NCBI GenBank assembly: GCA_022414725.1
Contig: CM039464.1
Span: 17,915,405 to 17,979,404, forward strand
Reading direction: 5' to 3'
Source: Microglena sp. YARC
Lineage: Eukaryota > Chlorophyta > Chlorophyceae > Chlamydomonadales > Chlamydomonadaceae
Length of the DNA stretch: 64,000 bases
In this document: piece after piece, positions 1-9,607 of the stretch
How positions within the stretch are numbered: the first letter of the stretch is position 1
Layout: every line of letters begins with the position of its first letter
Made by a program: the position numbers and the translations under genes
The notes under the pieces: model-generated
Told to the model about the DNA's origin: nothing
Database searches by the model: none
The model's input: only the letters and a program-made list of their open reading frames with translations

Positions 1-30
1 AGTCACAGGAATAAAATGAAAACCCGTGTC
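1..30 (+). repeat. Repeat family A, partial copy at window edge
   Basis: The first 30 bases align with the intergenic A repeat seen in full at 35641-35742 (sharing GGAATA followed by AAATGAAA). The copy is degenerate and is cut by the window edge. Confidence 0.5.
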
Positions 31-314
31 AGATGGAAATGTAAAACGCAGTTGTACATTATATTGAAAGCAAACAATTGCATACCTTGGTCCTCTGACG
101 ACGACGATATATAGCCTGTCAAGTTGACATAGGATGACTTGGGCATGTTTCCTGTGTTACGAAAAAATGGAGCATAAAATCAGTCAGGCTGGCAGTGCAG
201 CAGCAGCATTTGACTATCCTGTAATCTATATCCGACCAGCTCAACTCGATCTAGCATTCTGTAAGTTATCGAACATTGCGACAGTGCAGGCAGGCATTGC
301 AGCAGCAGCATTTA
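31..314. other. Left flank of the large transposon, no gene recognised
   Basis: No coding region recognised. There are two imperfect copies of a segment of about 28 bp (about 188-215 and 286-313) containing GCAGCAGCAGCATTT. The last two bases, TA at 313-314, form the left target-site copy of the adjacent transposon. Read on the minus strand, the D5-like frame from the other side of the transposon would run about two dozen codons into this flank and stop, and that stretch does not look like a D5 C-terminus. The flank is therefore probably not the missing end of that gene. Confidence 0.5.
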
Positions 315-342
315 ATGGGCGTTCCTGCTTCCGAACGGATTT
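315..342 (+). repeat. Left terminal inverted repeat
   Basis: 28 bp, perfect reverse complement of 9580-9607; begins ATGGGCGTTCCTGC and is preceded by TA. Confidence 0.92.
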
Positions 343-390
343 CCAATCTTACAATCACTTTTGGGGGGTCTTTTGATGCTTTTCAAATGC

Positions 391-632
391 AATCTTACGA
401 TAAAAAACGTAAGATTGTAGTCAATTTTGACAAAATATGCTTGAAATGAGCTTGAAAGACGGAGAAACGTACAGATTGCGAATGTTACAACGTTGAAATG
501 CCATATTTTGTAACAAAAGGTGTTAACATCAATTCGTGTCTTACAATTATAATTGTAAGAAATAAAGGGAAAGCGGACGGTTATAAGGCGGCAGGCAGAA
601 TTCAGCTTTTACATCTTACAATAAAAATCGTA
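391..632. repeat. Left subterminal palindromes
   Basis: Three short inverted repeats with CTTAC/GTAAG arms lie at 391-416, 540-559 and about 613-632. Equivalent palindromes lie inside the right end. Their position and shared arm sequence suggest transposase-binding subterminal repeats (inference). Confidence 0.75.
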
Positions 633-688
633 AGTATAATTCATTTAATTTTTCTAATTTAGTAAAAAACGGCTATGTGTCAAACATC

Positions 689-3106
689 TTACTCCTCCTC
701 CTCCCCCCCCTCCTCGTCCTCCTCTTCCTCCTCCTTCTCCTCCTCCATGTCCCCATCCCCATCTTCCTCCTCCTCCATCTCCTCCTCCTCAGCAATGTCT
801 GCATTGTCTCCATCCGATTGCACAGCCTCTGCCCTGGTGTCCTTCTCAATGGATTGACAAGCTAGGAGCATGCTTGTGTGGTACTTTCTCTGGATCTTCA
901 TACCCTTGGTGGGTTCGCAGCTAAATTGAAATGCGTCAATGGGAATATCGCCCGTCCATGTTGCTTTTCTCCTAACCCCCACGGTAATAGGCACAAGCTT
1001 GTGGTCCATCCAATCTTCTGGCCAAGTTGGGTATTGTGTTTCAGTGTACACCAACTTCTGACCCCCAAAGTACAAGGGCTTTAAATACACACATTCCACT
1101 TCTCCATTTACTGGTAGTGATTTGACCTCCACCACGTCCCATCCTCTCAATCCGCTAGAGTCATCCATTTGTACCTTGACCACAGCGACATGACCAACAA
1201 CCAAATCAGTAGTGGGCTCGTAGGCTATTCTTCTATCCGGCTTCGTCCCTTGTGAAGAATATAAGTACAACACATCCTCCTCCTCTGGCCTTTCCATATT
1301 AGTCTCCAAAGTGTGTGCAACCTTCATAGTCTTGGCAATCTCGTTACTTGCAGGTAAAAGGTCTGACACATCCATGGACAAGTCATCCAATGCTGCTATC
1401 AAGCGCTTGGCCATTGATTTCTCAGACTGTGTCAGAACACGACTGGTTGCTGACAACTCCGATGGGAAGTCGACAAAATGTTGGTCTTTCGGGTACTCCC
1501 CAGTCACAGCATCATCTGGTTGAGTGCTCCAATAACTCTTCTCAACTTTGAAGAAATCAGTCCACCACTTATTGCTGGCTTCCCAAGTTTCACGAAGCAT
1601 CTCGGCAATATGTTTGAAGGACTGGGCATGGGATGGGCCATCGGCTGCTGGTTCATCCATCGGCTGCTGGTCATCGGCTGCTGGTTCTAGAACCAGAAGG
1701 TCCTCCGCTGCGTGTCGTACACGGACATCAGCTACGGGTCCTGCACGGTCGTCACCGGCGGTTTGTACAGGACCATCGGCCATGTGGCCTGCAAGGACGT
1801 CACCTCGGGGCTTCTCGTTATGAATAGTCTTCCAGACAGCCGCCCAGTTTGCCTCGATATTCTCGTGCTCTTCAATCTTGATCTTGGGGGCTTCCTTAAA
1901 TACTGTTATGGTGTCCACCAGTGGGAAGCCTTGAAGGACGTAAATAGGTTCAGCGTCATTGTCCCACTGTCCTCTCCAAGATCCTGACTCGTCATACTCC
2001 TTGTAATAGACCCCTGCAATTGTTGGTGTGCAAACATGTATTGTATATTAGTGAATCATTTAGGACACCCATATTCCTCCCGACTATACTCGGGAGCATC
2101 CCTTGGATAATACATCCTAGGTCCTAGGTACAACTTCCTTTGTATCATTTAGTTTCTATTGAAGACTGTACATGTAAATCAATGAGGACATGGCACACCC
2201 ATATTCCTCCCGAGCATAATCGGGAGCATTGTGCAGACAGTACATACACGCACGGTAGCATTTAATTTGTAAATATCAGTATATCAAGTATTCTTACCGA
2301 CTCTCCCGTTGGGACCTTTTGTTATCTTGAATGCGTGTAAACGGCGATTAACTCCTTTGACGGTGCTAGTGCCATGTCCGAACAACTTGTAAACGTTGTC
2401 TAGGAGGACAGCGGAGAAGTCCCCTATAGAGGTCACGACGTCTTGCCTTGTGTAAGGGCCCATTCTCTTGAATAAGTTACCAACAATGCCCATCAGATGG
2501 TCCAGGGTGTACACTTCCATGTTCTTTAACCCTTGCGAGATCACAGAGTACTTTTGGTCAAGATTGCTATGTGTGTGTCCGGGAGGGAGGAAATGGACGT
2601 ACACCTCCTCAAACCAGTTCATCTCAACCAGCAAGGACAAGTATGCGAACATGAAAGCGTTCTTGTTGTCCTTTGCCGCGTTGTCCATTTGCAAGAAGCA
2701 ATACGGTGGAAGCTGCCCCTCTTCTTCAAGGACCCGGTTGAAGAAATGTTGGAAGCATGATATAGTCAGATTGATGGACTGCGAGTAGAATGGCAAAGCC
2801 CAATAACCAATGAAGCCTCTTCCCTGGGAGAATAATCCTGAGTTAACATAGAAGGAAACATGAAGTCAGAAGATTAGCATTATTTTGTTAAGTAATCATT
2901 TTAAGTTTTAAATACTGTGTATGCTCCCGATTATGATCGGGAGGACATGTCCTACGTGCGCTGTATTTGTACTCACACATGATGCGTGTCTTTAGAAGAT
3001 CACCTCCTGCAGTCTTCTTTGTATGTGAGAAGTGGCGTGACTGAGGAAGATTAGTCTTCTTGTTGTCCATTGCATCAGCGGATACGTGCAAGAAGAGCTT
3101 CGGATA
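689..3106 (-). CDS. Spliced DUF7869-type transposon protein (5' end missing)
   Basis: At least three exons read on the minus strand: about 3106-2977, about 2837-2298 and 2013-689. The 2298/2013 junction has a GTAAG donor and a TTGCAG acceptor, and the codon phases of the two exons agree. The first junction is less certain, because several GT/AG choices exist near 2980 and 2830. The first exon carries DAMDNKKTNLP. The second carries LQMDNAAKDNKNAF, then FLPPGHTHSNLDQKYS, the conserved acidic and GHTH-D signatures of the DUF7869 family, which occurs in eukaryotic mobile elements. The last exon is unfamiliar and ends in a run of more than 30 mostly Glu/Asp residues. The gene lies wholly inside the 9.3-kb transposon, so it is the best transposase candidate. 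No upstream exon is recognised beyond 3106, where the foldback array begins. Confidence 0.75.
2077..2226. repeat. Two 20-bp palindromes inside an intron
   Basis: Perfect or near-perfect palindromes CTCCCGA...TCGGGAG lie at 2077-2096 and 2207-2226 within the intron 2297-2014. Both are preceded by ACACCCATATTC. A third copy lies at 2924-2943 in the next intron upstream. They match the core of the 78-bp satellite unit at 3414-4890. Confidence 0.8.
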
Positions 3107-3413
3107 CTATTCAGACAGTTTTTCACAGATGTCATACCTACGCCTTGACTGGTTTTAGGATTGCTTTCCCCCTACTTTTCTTCTCCACGGGAATATTTGT
3201 CTGGCTTACTCCTTATGACTTGTGTTGTGGAATCCCAGGAATTCTGGGTACCAGAATACCAGGGATTGGGGGGAATGTTATGATACAGCCTATAGCTGTA
3301 TCAGTAACGGTGCGGGGCTTAGGTCCGACACCCACTCTAGCAGCTGGTGACCAGGCATCTGCCTGGCAGCTAGCAGTGTAGTAGGTGACTTCAAGCGAAT
3401 AGGGTCGTTGGGT

Positions 3414-4890
3414 TTGTCAATGCTCCCGATTATGATCGGGAGAATTGTGTGTATTCCGAGTTCGGTTTTCTCAATCATTCGCTCGTTGGGTTTGACAATG
3501 CTCCCGATTATGATCGGAGGACTGTGGGTATTCTGAGTTTGGTTTTTCTCAATCATTCGCTCGTTGGGTTTGACAATGCTTCCGATTATGATCAAGAGGA
3601 CTGTGGGTATTCTTAGTTTGGTTTTTCTCAATCATTCGTTCGTTGGGTTTGACACTGCTCCCGATTATGATAGGGAGGACTATGGGTATGCCGAGTACAA
3701 AAAAAAAAAAAAAAAAAAAATGCTGAGTACATGTTTTCTGAATCATTTGCTCGTTAGGTTTGTCAGTGCTCCCGATTATGATCGGGAGGACTGTGTGTAT
3801 TCCGAATTTGGTTTTCTCAATCATTCGCTCGTTGGGTTTGACAATGCTCCCGATTATGATCGGGAGGACTCTGTGTATTCCGAATTTGGTTTTCTCAATC
3901 ATTCGCTCATTGGGTTTGTCAATGCTCCCGATTATGATCAGGAGGACTGTCGGTATTCTGAGTTTGGTTTTTCTCAATCATTCGTTCGTTGGGTTTGACA
4001 ATGCTCCCGATTATGATCTGGAGGACTATGGGTATACCGAGTACAAAAAAAAAAAAAAAAAAAATGCCGAGTACATGTTTTCTGAATCATTCGCTCGTTG
4101 GGTTTGTCAGTGCTCCCGATTATGATCGGGAGGACTCTGTGTATTCCGAATTTGGTTTTCTCAATCATTCGCTCGTTGGGTTTGACAATGCTCCCAATTA
4201 TGATCGGGAGGACTCTGTGTATTCCAAATTTGGTTTATTTAATCATTCGCTCGTTGGGTTTGTCACTGCTCCCGATTATGATCGGGAGGAATGTGTGTAT
4301 TCCGAATTTGGTTTTCTCAATCATTCGCTTGTTGGGTTTGACAATGCTCCCGATTATGATCGGGAGGACTCTGTGTATCCCGAATTTGGTTTTCTCAATC
4401 ATTCGCTCGTTGGGTTTGTCAATGCTCCCGATTATGATCGGGAGGACCGTGGGTATTCTGAGTTTGTTTTTTCTCAATCATTCGTTCGTTGGGTTTGACA
4501 CTGCTCCCGATTATGATTGGGAGGACTATGGGTATGCCGAGTACAGCAAAAAAAAAAAAAAAAAAATGCCGTGTACATGTTTCCTGAAACATTCGCTCGT
4601 TGGGTTTGACAGTGCTCCCGATTATGATCGGGAGGACTGTGTGTATTCCGAGTTTTGTTTTCTCAATCATTCGCTCGTTGGGCTTGTCACTGCTCCCGAT
4701 TATGATCGGGAGGAATGTGTGTATTCCGAATTTGGTTTTCTCAATCATTCGCTAGTTGGGTTTGACAATGCCCCCGATTATGATCGGGAGGACTCTGTGT
4801 ATTCCGAATTTGGTTTTCTCAATCATTCGCTCGTTGGGTTTGACAATGCTCCCGATTATGATCGGGAGGACCGTGGGTATTCTGAGTTTG
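3414..4890 (+). repeat. Left minisatellite array, 78-bp unit with 20-bp palindrome
   Basis: About 18 copies of a unit of about 78 bp, each centred on CTCCCGATTATGATCGGGAG. Poly(A) tracts of about 19-24 bases interrupt the array near 3699, 4045 and 4549, giving a higher-order repeat. Because 78 is a multiple of three and the unit lacks stops, long open frames exist on both strands; their 26-residue period is a by-product of the repeat, and I do not call them genes. Confidence 0.92.
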
Positions 4891-4973
4891 GTTTTTTTCT
4901 ATATCTGAATCTGATTTTGAATCTGAATCTGAATCTCAATCATTTGCTTTACCAACCTATTTGTCTTTCGCAG

Positions 4974-5373
4974 GGTCTACAATGACAGTACCGTGGAAGT
5001 GAAACTCCAATCGGACGGGAAGGATTTGGGATGCAGCGTCATGGACGAATGGACCAAGGAGCGCCAAGTGCCAATGAACATCGAAGTCGTTGTTGGTGGA
5101 CCAGACTTCTATGTTACGGCTACGCACGCTCACTGGTTGAGGTTTCGCGGCGAATGCAGGCATATGTGCGGAGCAGATGCATTCTGGTCGACACTCACCC
5201 TTGCGGAAGTCAAGACAGCCCAGTTGCTTGAAGTCACTAGCATTCGGAGGCCCATGTTAGGAGCCCTATCATGGATACCAGTTCACATTCAGGCTCTAGG
5301 GTTGGTAGTTGACAATGCGCAGCAAGCCTGTCAGGGTCGGCGAGGGCGAATTTATCGCCGACAAAGAGCTTGA
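4974..5373 (+). pseudogene. Exon-like segment in the left foldback arm
   Basis: A polypyrimidine tract ending TTTCGCAG at 4973 precedes an open frame that runs to 5373. It is predicted to encode VEVKLQSDGKDLGCSV and downstream text. The same segment, about 285 bp, is mirrored at 6098-5813. The acceptor-like context resembles that of the DUF7869 gene's last exon (CAG followed by GGGTCTA). No domain recognised. It may be an exon of an older copy of the same transposon gene. Confidence 0.4.
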
Positions 5374-5812
5374 GGAAACTAGGGCGTGGGTTGAGACATG
5401 CGAAGGAAAGCTCATGAGCGATTTCGAGGAGTTTGGTCCTAGCGACAGGAGGACGTCACCTCGATGTACACCAAAAGGGCCTTCACCTGACGCCGGTAAG
5501 AGAGCAATCGATCGGACTGTACTGCTGCACCGTGGCTCAGGTTAAATTTTCAAATCTGACAGGTACATTTCGAATGTTACGTACGCGGTGGGATGTACAC
5601 CGTTCGAAACAACCATTGTGTGCTGACCGCACTTGCCGCTTTCAATTTCGATAGGATATTGCGTAACTTCTGCACTCTTTACATTTCCTACAGCCTCCGC
5701 AAAGTAGTCAGGAAAGGCGCGACGAGGTCAGCTTCCTACAATCAACGAAGAGGACAGATCGCCGACAACTTTGTAAGGTCATCGTATTCAAATTGGTATC
5801 TCCTTATAGCCC
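5264..5812. other. Loop between foldback arms
   Basis: Unique sequence between the two arms. Short open frames are present on the plus strand (for example 5309-5545), but none has a recognisable domain. No promoter or RNA gene was seen. Confidence 0.4.
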
Positions 5813-6098
5813 AGCTCCTGACATGGGCCTCCGAATGCTAGTGACTTCAAGCAACTGGGCTGTCTTGACTTCCGCAAGGGTGAGTGTCGACCAGAATGCT
5901 CCGCACATATGCCTGCATTCGCCGTGAAACCTCAACCAGTGAGCGTGCGTAGCCGTAACATAGAAGTCTGGTCCACCAACAACGACTTCGATGTTCATTG
6001 GCACTTGGCGCTCCTTGGTCCATTCGTCCATGACGCCGCATCCCAAATCCTTCCCGTCCGATTGGAGTTTTACTTCCACTGTACTGTCATTGTAGACC
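5813..6098 (-). pseudogene. Mirrored exon-like segment in the right foldback arm
   Basis: Reverse complement of 4974-5263 with a few substitutions and a three-codon difference in the CGADAFW region. It has the same acceptor-like CAG before GGTCTAC. On this strand the frame continues only to about 5804. No domain recognised. Confidence 0.4.
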
Positions 6099-6189
6099 CT
6101 GCGGAAGACAAATAGGTTGGTAAAGCAAATGATTGAGATTCAGATTCAGATTCAAAATCAGATTCAGATATAGAGAAAAACCAAACTCA

Positions 6190-7670
6190 GAATACCCATA
6201 GTCCTCCCGATCATAATCGGGAGCATTGTCAAACCCAACGAGCAAATGATTGAGAAAACCAAATTCGGAATACACACAGTCCTCCCGATCATAATCGGGA
6301 GCATTGACAAACCCAACAAGCGAACGATAGAGAAAACAAAACTCGGAATACACACAGTTCTCCCGATCATAATCGGGAGCACTGACAAACCCATCGAGCG
6401 AATGATTCAGAAAACATGTGCTTGGCATACCCATAGTCCTCCCGATCACAATCGGGAGCATTGTCAAACCGAACGAGCGAATGATTGAGAAAACCAAATT
6501 CGGAATACACACAGTCCTCCCGATCATAATCGGGAGCACTGACAAACCCAACATGCGAATGATTCAGAAAACATGTACTCGGTTTTTTTTTTTTTTTTTT
6601 TTACTCGGCATACCCATAGTCCTCCCGATCATAATCGGGAGCATTGTCAGACCCAACGAACGAATGATTGAGAAAAACCAAACTCAGAATACCCACAGTC
6701 CTCCCGATCATAATGGGGAGCATTGTCAAACCCAACGAGCAAATGATTCAGAAAACATATAAACGGCATTTTTTTTTTTTTTTTTTTTTTGTACTCGGCA
6801 TACCCATAGTCCTCCCGATCATAATCGGGAGCATTATCAAACCCAACGAGCAAATGATTGAGAAAACCAAATTCGGAATATACACAGTCCTCCCGATCAT
6901 AATCGGGAGCACTGACAAACCCAACGAGCGAATGATTCAAAAAACATGTACTCGGCATTTTTTTTTTTTTTTTGTACTCGGCATACCCATAGTCCTCCCT
7001 ATCATAATCAGGAGCATTGTCATTCCTAACGAGCGAATGATTGAGAAAAACCAAACTCAGAATAACCACAGTCCTCCCGATCATAATTGGGAGCATTGAC
7101 AAACTCAACGAGCGAATGATTGAGAAAACCAAACTCAGAATACCCACAGTCCTCCCGATCATAATCGGGAGCATTGACAAACCCAACAAGCGAATGATTG
7201 AGAAAACCAAATTCGGAATACACAGAGTCCTCCCGATCATAATTGGGAGCATTGTCAAACCCAACGAGCGAATGATTGAGAAAACTAAATTCGGAATACA
7301 CACAGTCCTCCCGATCATAATCGGGAGCACTGACAAACCTAACGAGCGAATGATTCAGAAAACATGTACTCGGCATTTTTTTTTTTTTTTTTTTTTTGTA
7401 CTCGGCATACCCATAGTCCTCCCTATCATAATCGGGATCATTGTCAAACCCAACGAACGAATGATTGACAAAAATCAAACTCAGAATACCCACAGTCCTC
7501 TTGATCATAATCGGGAGCATTGTCAAACCCAACGAGCGAATGATTGAGAAAAACTAAACTCAGAATACCCACAGTCCTCACGATCATAATCGGGAGCATT
7601 GTCAAACCCAACGCGCGAATGATTGAGAAAACCAAACTCGGAATACACACAGTCCTCCCGATCATAAAAA
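6190..7670 (-). repeat. Right minisatellite array (inverted)
   Basis: The same 78-bp unit as the left array in opposite orientation, with CTCCCGATCATAATCGGGAG cores and poly(T) tracts near 6583, 6770, 6959 and 7375. Individual units differ by substitutions, so the arms are not exact copies. Confidence 0.92.
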
Positions 7671-7739
7671 AATCAATCCTAAAACCTGTCAAAGAAAACT
7701 TGATCCACCGAATGCCTAGACGGAACAGGCAAAAGGGCT

Positions 7740-8957
7740 AAATTCTTCTGGGCTGTGACATTTCATCAGTCATGCTATGCAAGTCAAGCATGCCTCAACT
7801 ACACATCTTTGCTTTACCTATTGCAGTACTGGGCCACTAAAACAAACCTAGTAAATAGGTAGTTGGCCGAGGTGGGCAAGAACACAGTAAAATAGAAGAA
7901 CTGCAGGTGTACATGATCCATATGTCAGTGTCATGTAAAGTACCAATCACAACATAAACACCCAACCACACTCCCGGCAAAGATTAACCAATAAACAAGG
8001 CAACCTGTTGGCAAGCAGTAACTTGGTCAACACAGGCACAAGGCAGCTAAGTCTGGGCTACAATTGCAGTCTACCACTACAATGCAATTCATAACCAAAC
8101 CAGACGCTATGGAAATCTTGGAACGGTAGCTAAGGATGCATGCCATATGGGTATGCAGTACTGTCCGCCATTACTCTGACGCAGGTGCAAGCGGGTAACC
8201 ATCATGCAGGTAGGCAGGCCTCAGGAAGGTGCAAGCGGGTGCAGAGCTGTTCGCCAGTACTCCGGCGCAGGTGCTGGCCCGGCGCGTGTCCTGGTCTGGT
8301 CTGGCAGGTGCAGGCGGGTAACCGCCATGCAGGTAGGCAGACCTATCCAGTGCTCCGAGCGCCAGTGCTCCTGGCTATCTGCCCAGCATCCACCAGAGAA
8401 GGTGCTAGGCAGGACAGTGACAGTGAAATGCATTGCGCAAAGGGTGCGAGAATTAGAAGCAACTCGGGGGTTTTTCACAACCACCCGGTGCTAATGCAGA
8501 TGCGCAGCAAGGCGATGCAGAAAGCGAAAGGCAAAGCAGCAGATCATGAGAACAGAGCTGAAGTGAATTCCCATAGCAGTGAAATGCATTGCGCAAAAGG
8601 TGCGAGAATTAGGTGCAACTCGGGACCATGCAGGGCCACCCGGTGCTAATGCGGATGCGCAGCAAAGCAATGCAGGATGCGAAAGGCAATTTGCGCAAGG
8701 CATGAAAGGAGGTGAAAGCGCAAGGCATGAAAAGAGGTGAAAGCGCAAGGCATGAAGCAAAGCCTTACCGACTTATCAAAACAGTTTTTCATGCATGCGC
8801 AGCAAGGGGGGGCCCGGCAAGGGGGTCAATCAATGCACATCAAGGGGTCATGCAAAGGGGTCAAGCTGCCAGGTCATGCAAAGGGGTCAAGCTGCCAGAG
8901 AAGGTGCTGGGCATGGCAATCAATGCACAGCAAGGAGTCATGCAAAGGGGTCAAGCT
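7740..8957. repeat. Non-coding transposon interior with GC-rich short repeats
   Basis: 7740-8130 shows no gene. From about 8160 the sequence consists of short imperfect direct repeats: AAGCGGGTAACC with CATGCAGGTAGGCAG, then GTGAAATGCATTGCGCAAA (8425 and 8579), then AGGCATGAA with GGTGAAAGCGCA (8700-8755), then CATGCAAAGGGGTCAAGCTGCC three times (8849-8960). Open frames here are short and compositional. This could be a regulatory or structural part of the transposon. Confidence 0.55.
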
Positions 8958-9084
8958 GCCAATCCATTGAGAAGGACACCAAGGCAAAGGGTGTGCAATC
9001 GGATGGAGACAATGTAGACATTGCTAAGGAGGAGGAGATGGAGGAGGAGGAAGATGGGGATGGGGGCATGGAGGAGGAGATTCT
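8958..9084 (+). repeat. Inverted duplicate of the acidic-tail coding end
   Basis: About 125 bp encoding SIEKDTKAKGVQSDGDN and a following Glu-rich stretch on the plus strand. It is an inverted, diverged copy of the 3' end of the DUF7869-type gene (about 700-860). It shows that this end of the transposon contains a second, truncated copy of the gene terminus. Confidence 0.8.
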
Positions 9085-9392
9085 AGTGCAGCGATTGTAC
9101 AGGCGCTGTTGTTACCCAACAAGTTAGCATTGGCCCTCTTTCTACAACGTGATAGCCTGTCATAAGTACTAAGTTGTACTTTCGAACTGTTGAGTTGTGA
9201 GTTGTGAGATAAATAATTATGAGCAATGCGTTCAAGACTTTGTAAACAGCTTTCACCTTCCTCTTGACTGTCCTCTACAATTGATTTTGTATTGGAATAC
9301 TTCGAAGGAACTTTCTCTCTCTCCAAACGAGCAAATCAATGTTACAATTGAAATTGAAGGGAATAGTCTCTTTCTCCGGAATGCAACAAAAC

Positions 9393-9565
9393 AATCTTAC
9401 ATAATAAATTGTAAGATATTTTCGTAAAATACACCAAAAAAGCAAAATCAATCAATTTGCGAAAACGATCTTACAAAATAAATTGTAAGATATTTTCGTA
9501 AAATACACCAAAAAAGCAAAACCAATTAATTTGCGAAAACGATCTTACAATATTTATCGTAAGAT
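9393..9565. repeat. Right subterminal palindromes
   Basis: Palindromes with CTTAC/GTAAG arms at 9393-9417, 9468-9491 and 9542-9565. The first two sit in a direct repeat of about 75 bp that includes TTTTCGTAAAATACACC. They mirror the left-end subterminal palindromes. Confidence 0.78.
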
Positions 9566-9579
9566 TTCAGTAAAATAAA

Positions 9580-9607
9580 AAATCCGTTCGGAAGCAGGAA
9601 CGCCCAT
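9580..9607 (-). repeat. Right terminal inverted repeat
   Basis: 28 bp, reverse complement of 315-342, ending GGAACGCCCAT and followed by TA. Confidence 0.92.

Larger units (their letters stand above)
3145..7690. mobile_element. Nested foldback-like structure with two array-containing arms
   Basis: The left arm (about 3145-5263) and the right arm (about 5813-7690) are reverse complements of each other over roughly 2 kb, separated by a loop of about 550 bp. Each arm has, from outside inwards, a short shared edge (GGTTTTAGGATTG at 3149 and its complement near 7680), a tandem array of 78-bp units, a CTGAAT-rich stretch, and an exon-like segment. Long inverted repeats made of internal tandem repeats resemble foldback elements (family knowledge). 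The structure sits upstream of the DUF7869 exons within the larger transposon, so it may be a nested insertion or an amplified intron. Confidence 0.75.
315..9607. mobile_element. 9.3-kb DNA transposon with 28-bp terminal inverted repeats
   Basis: The ends at 315-342 and 9580-9607 are perfect 28-bp inverted repeats starting ATGGGCGTTCCTGCTTCC, flanked on both sides by TA (313-314 and 9608-9609), as expected for TA-targeting cut-and-paste elements. Inside each end lie several short palindromes of the form CTTAC(n)GTAAG, the usual layout of transposase-binding subterminal repeats. The cargo is a spliced gene with a DUF7869-type domain on the minus strand, a large foldback structure, and GC-rich short tandem repeats. 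The last 14 bp of the ends are shared with the small MITE at 11639-11802. Which gene mobilises the element is an inference; the only long conserved coding sequence inside is the DUF7869-type one. Confidence 0.88.

Noticed and set aside
675..865. Plus-strand Ser- or Leu-rich frames
   Set aside because: They are the reverse reading of the Glu-rich tail of the minus-strand DUF7869-type gene.
3564..4985. Long frames with a 26-residue period (NAPDYDRED units)
   Set aside because: The 78-bp satellite has no stops and a length divisible by three, so open frames appear on both strands; there is no start context or unique flanks.
3414..7670. CRISPR-like array
   Set aside because: Repeats are 78 bp with no unique spacers, palindromic cores and poly(A) interruptions, in a eukaryotic transposon.
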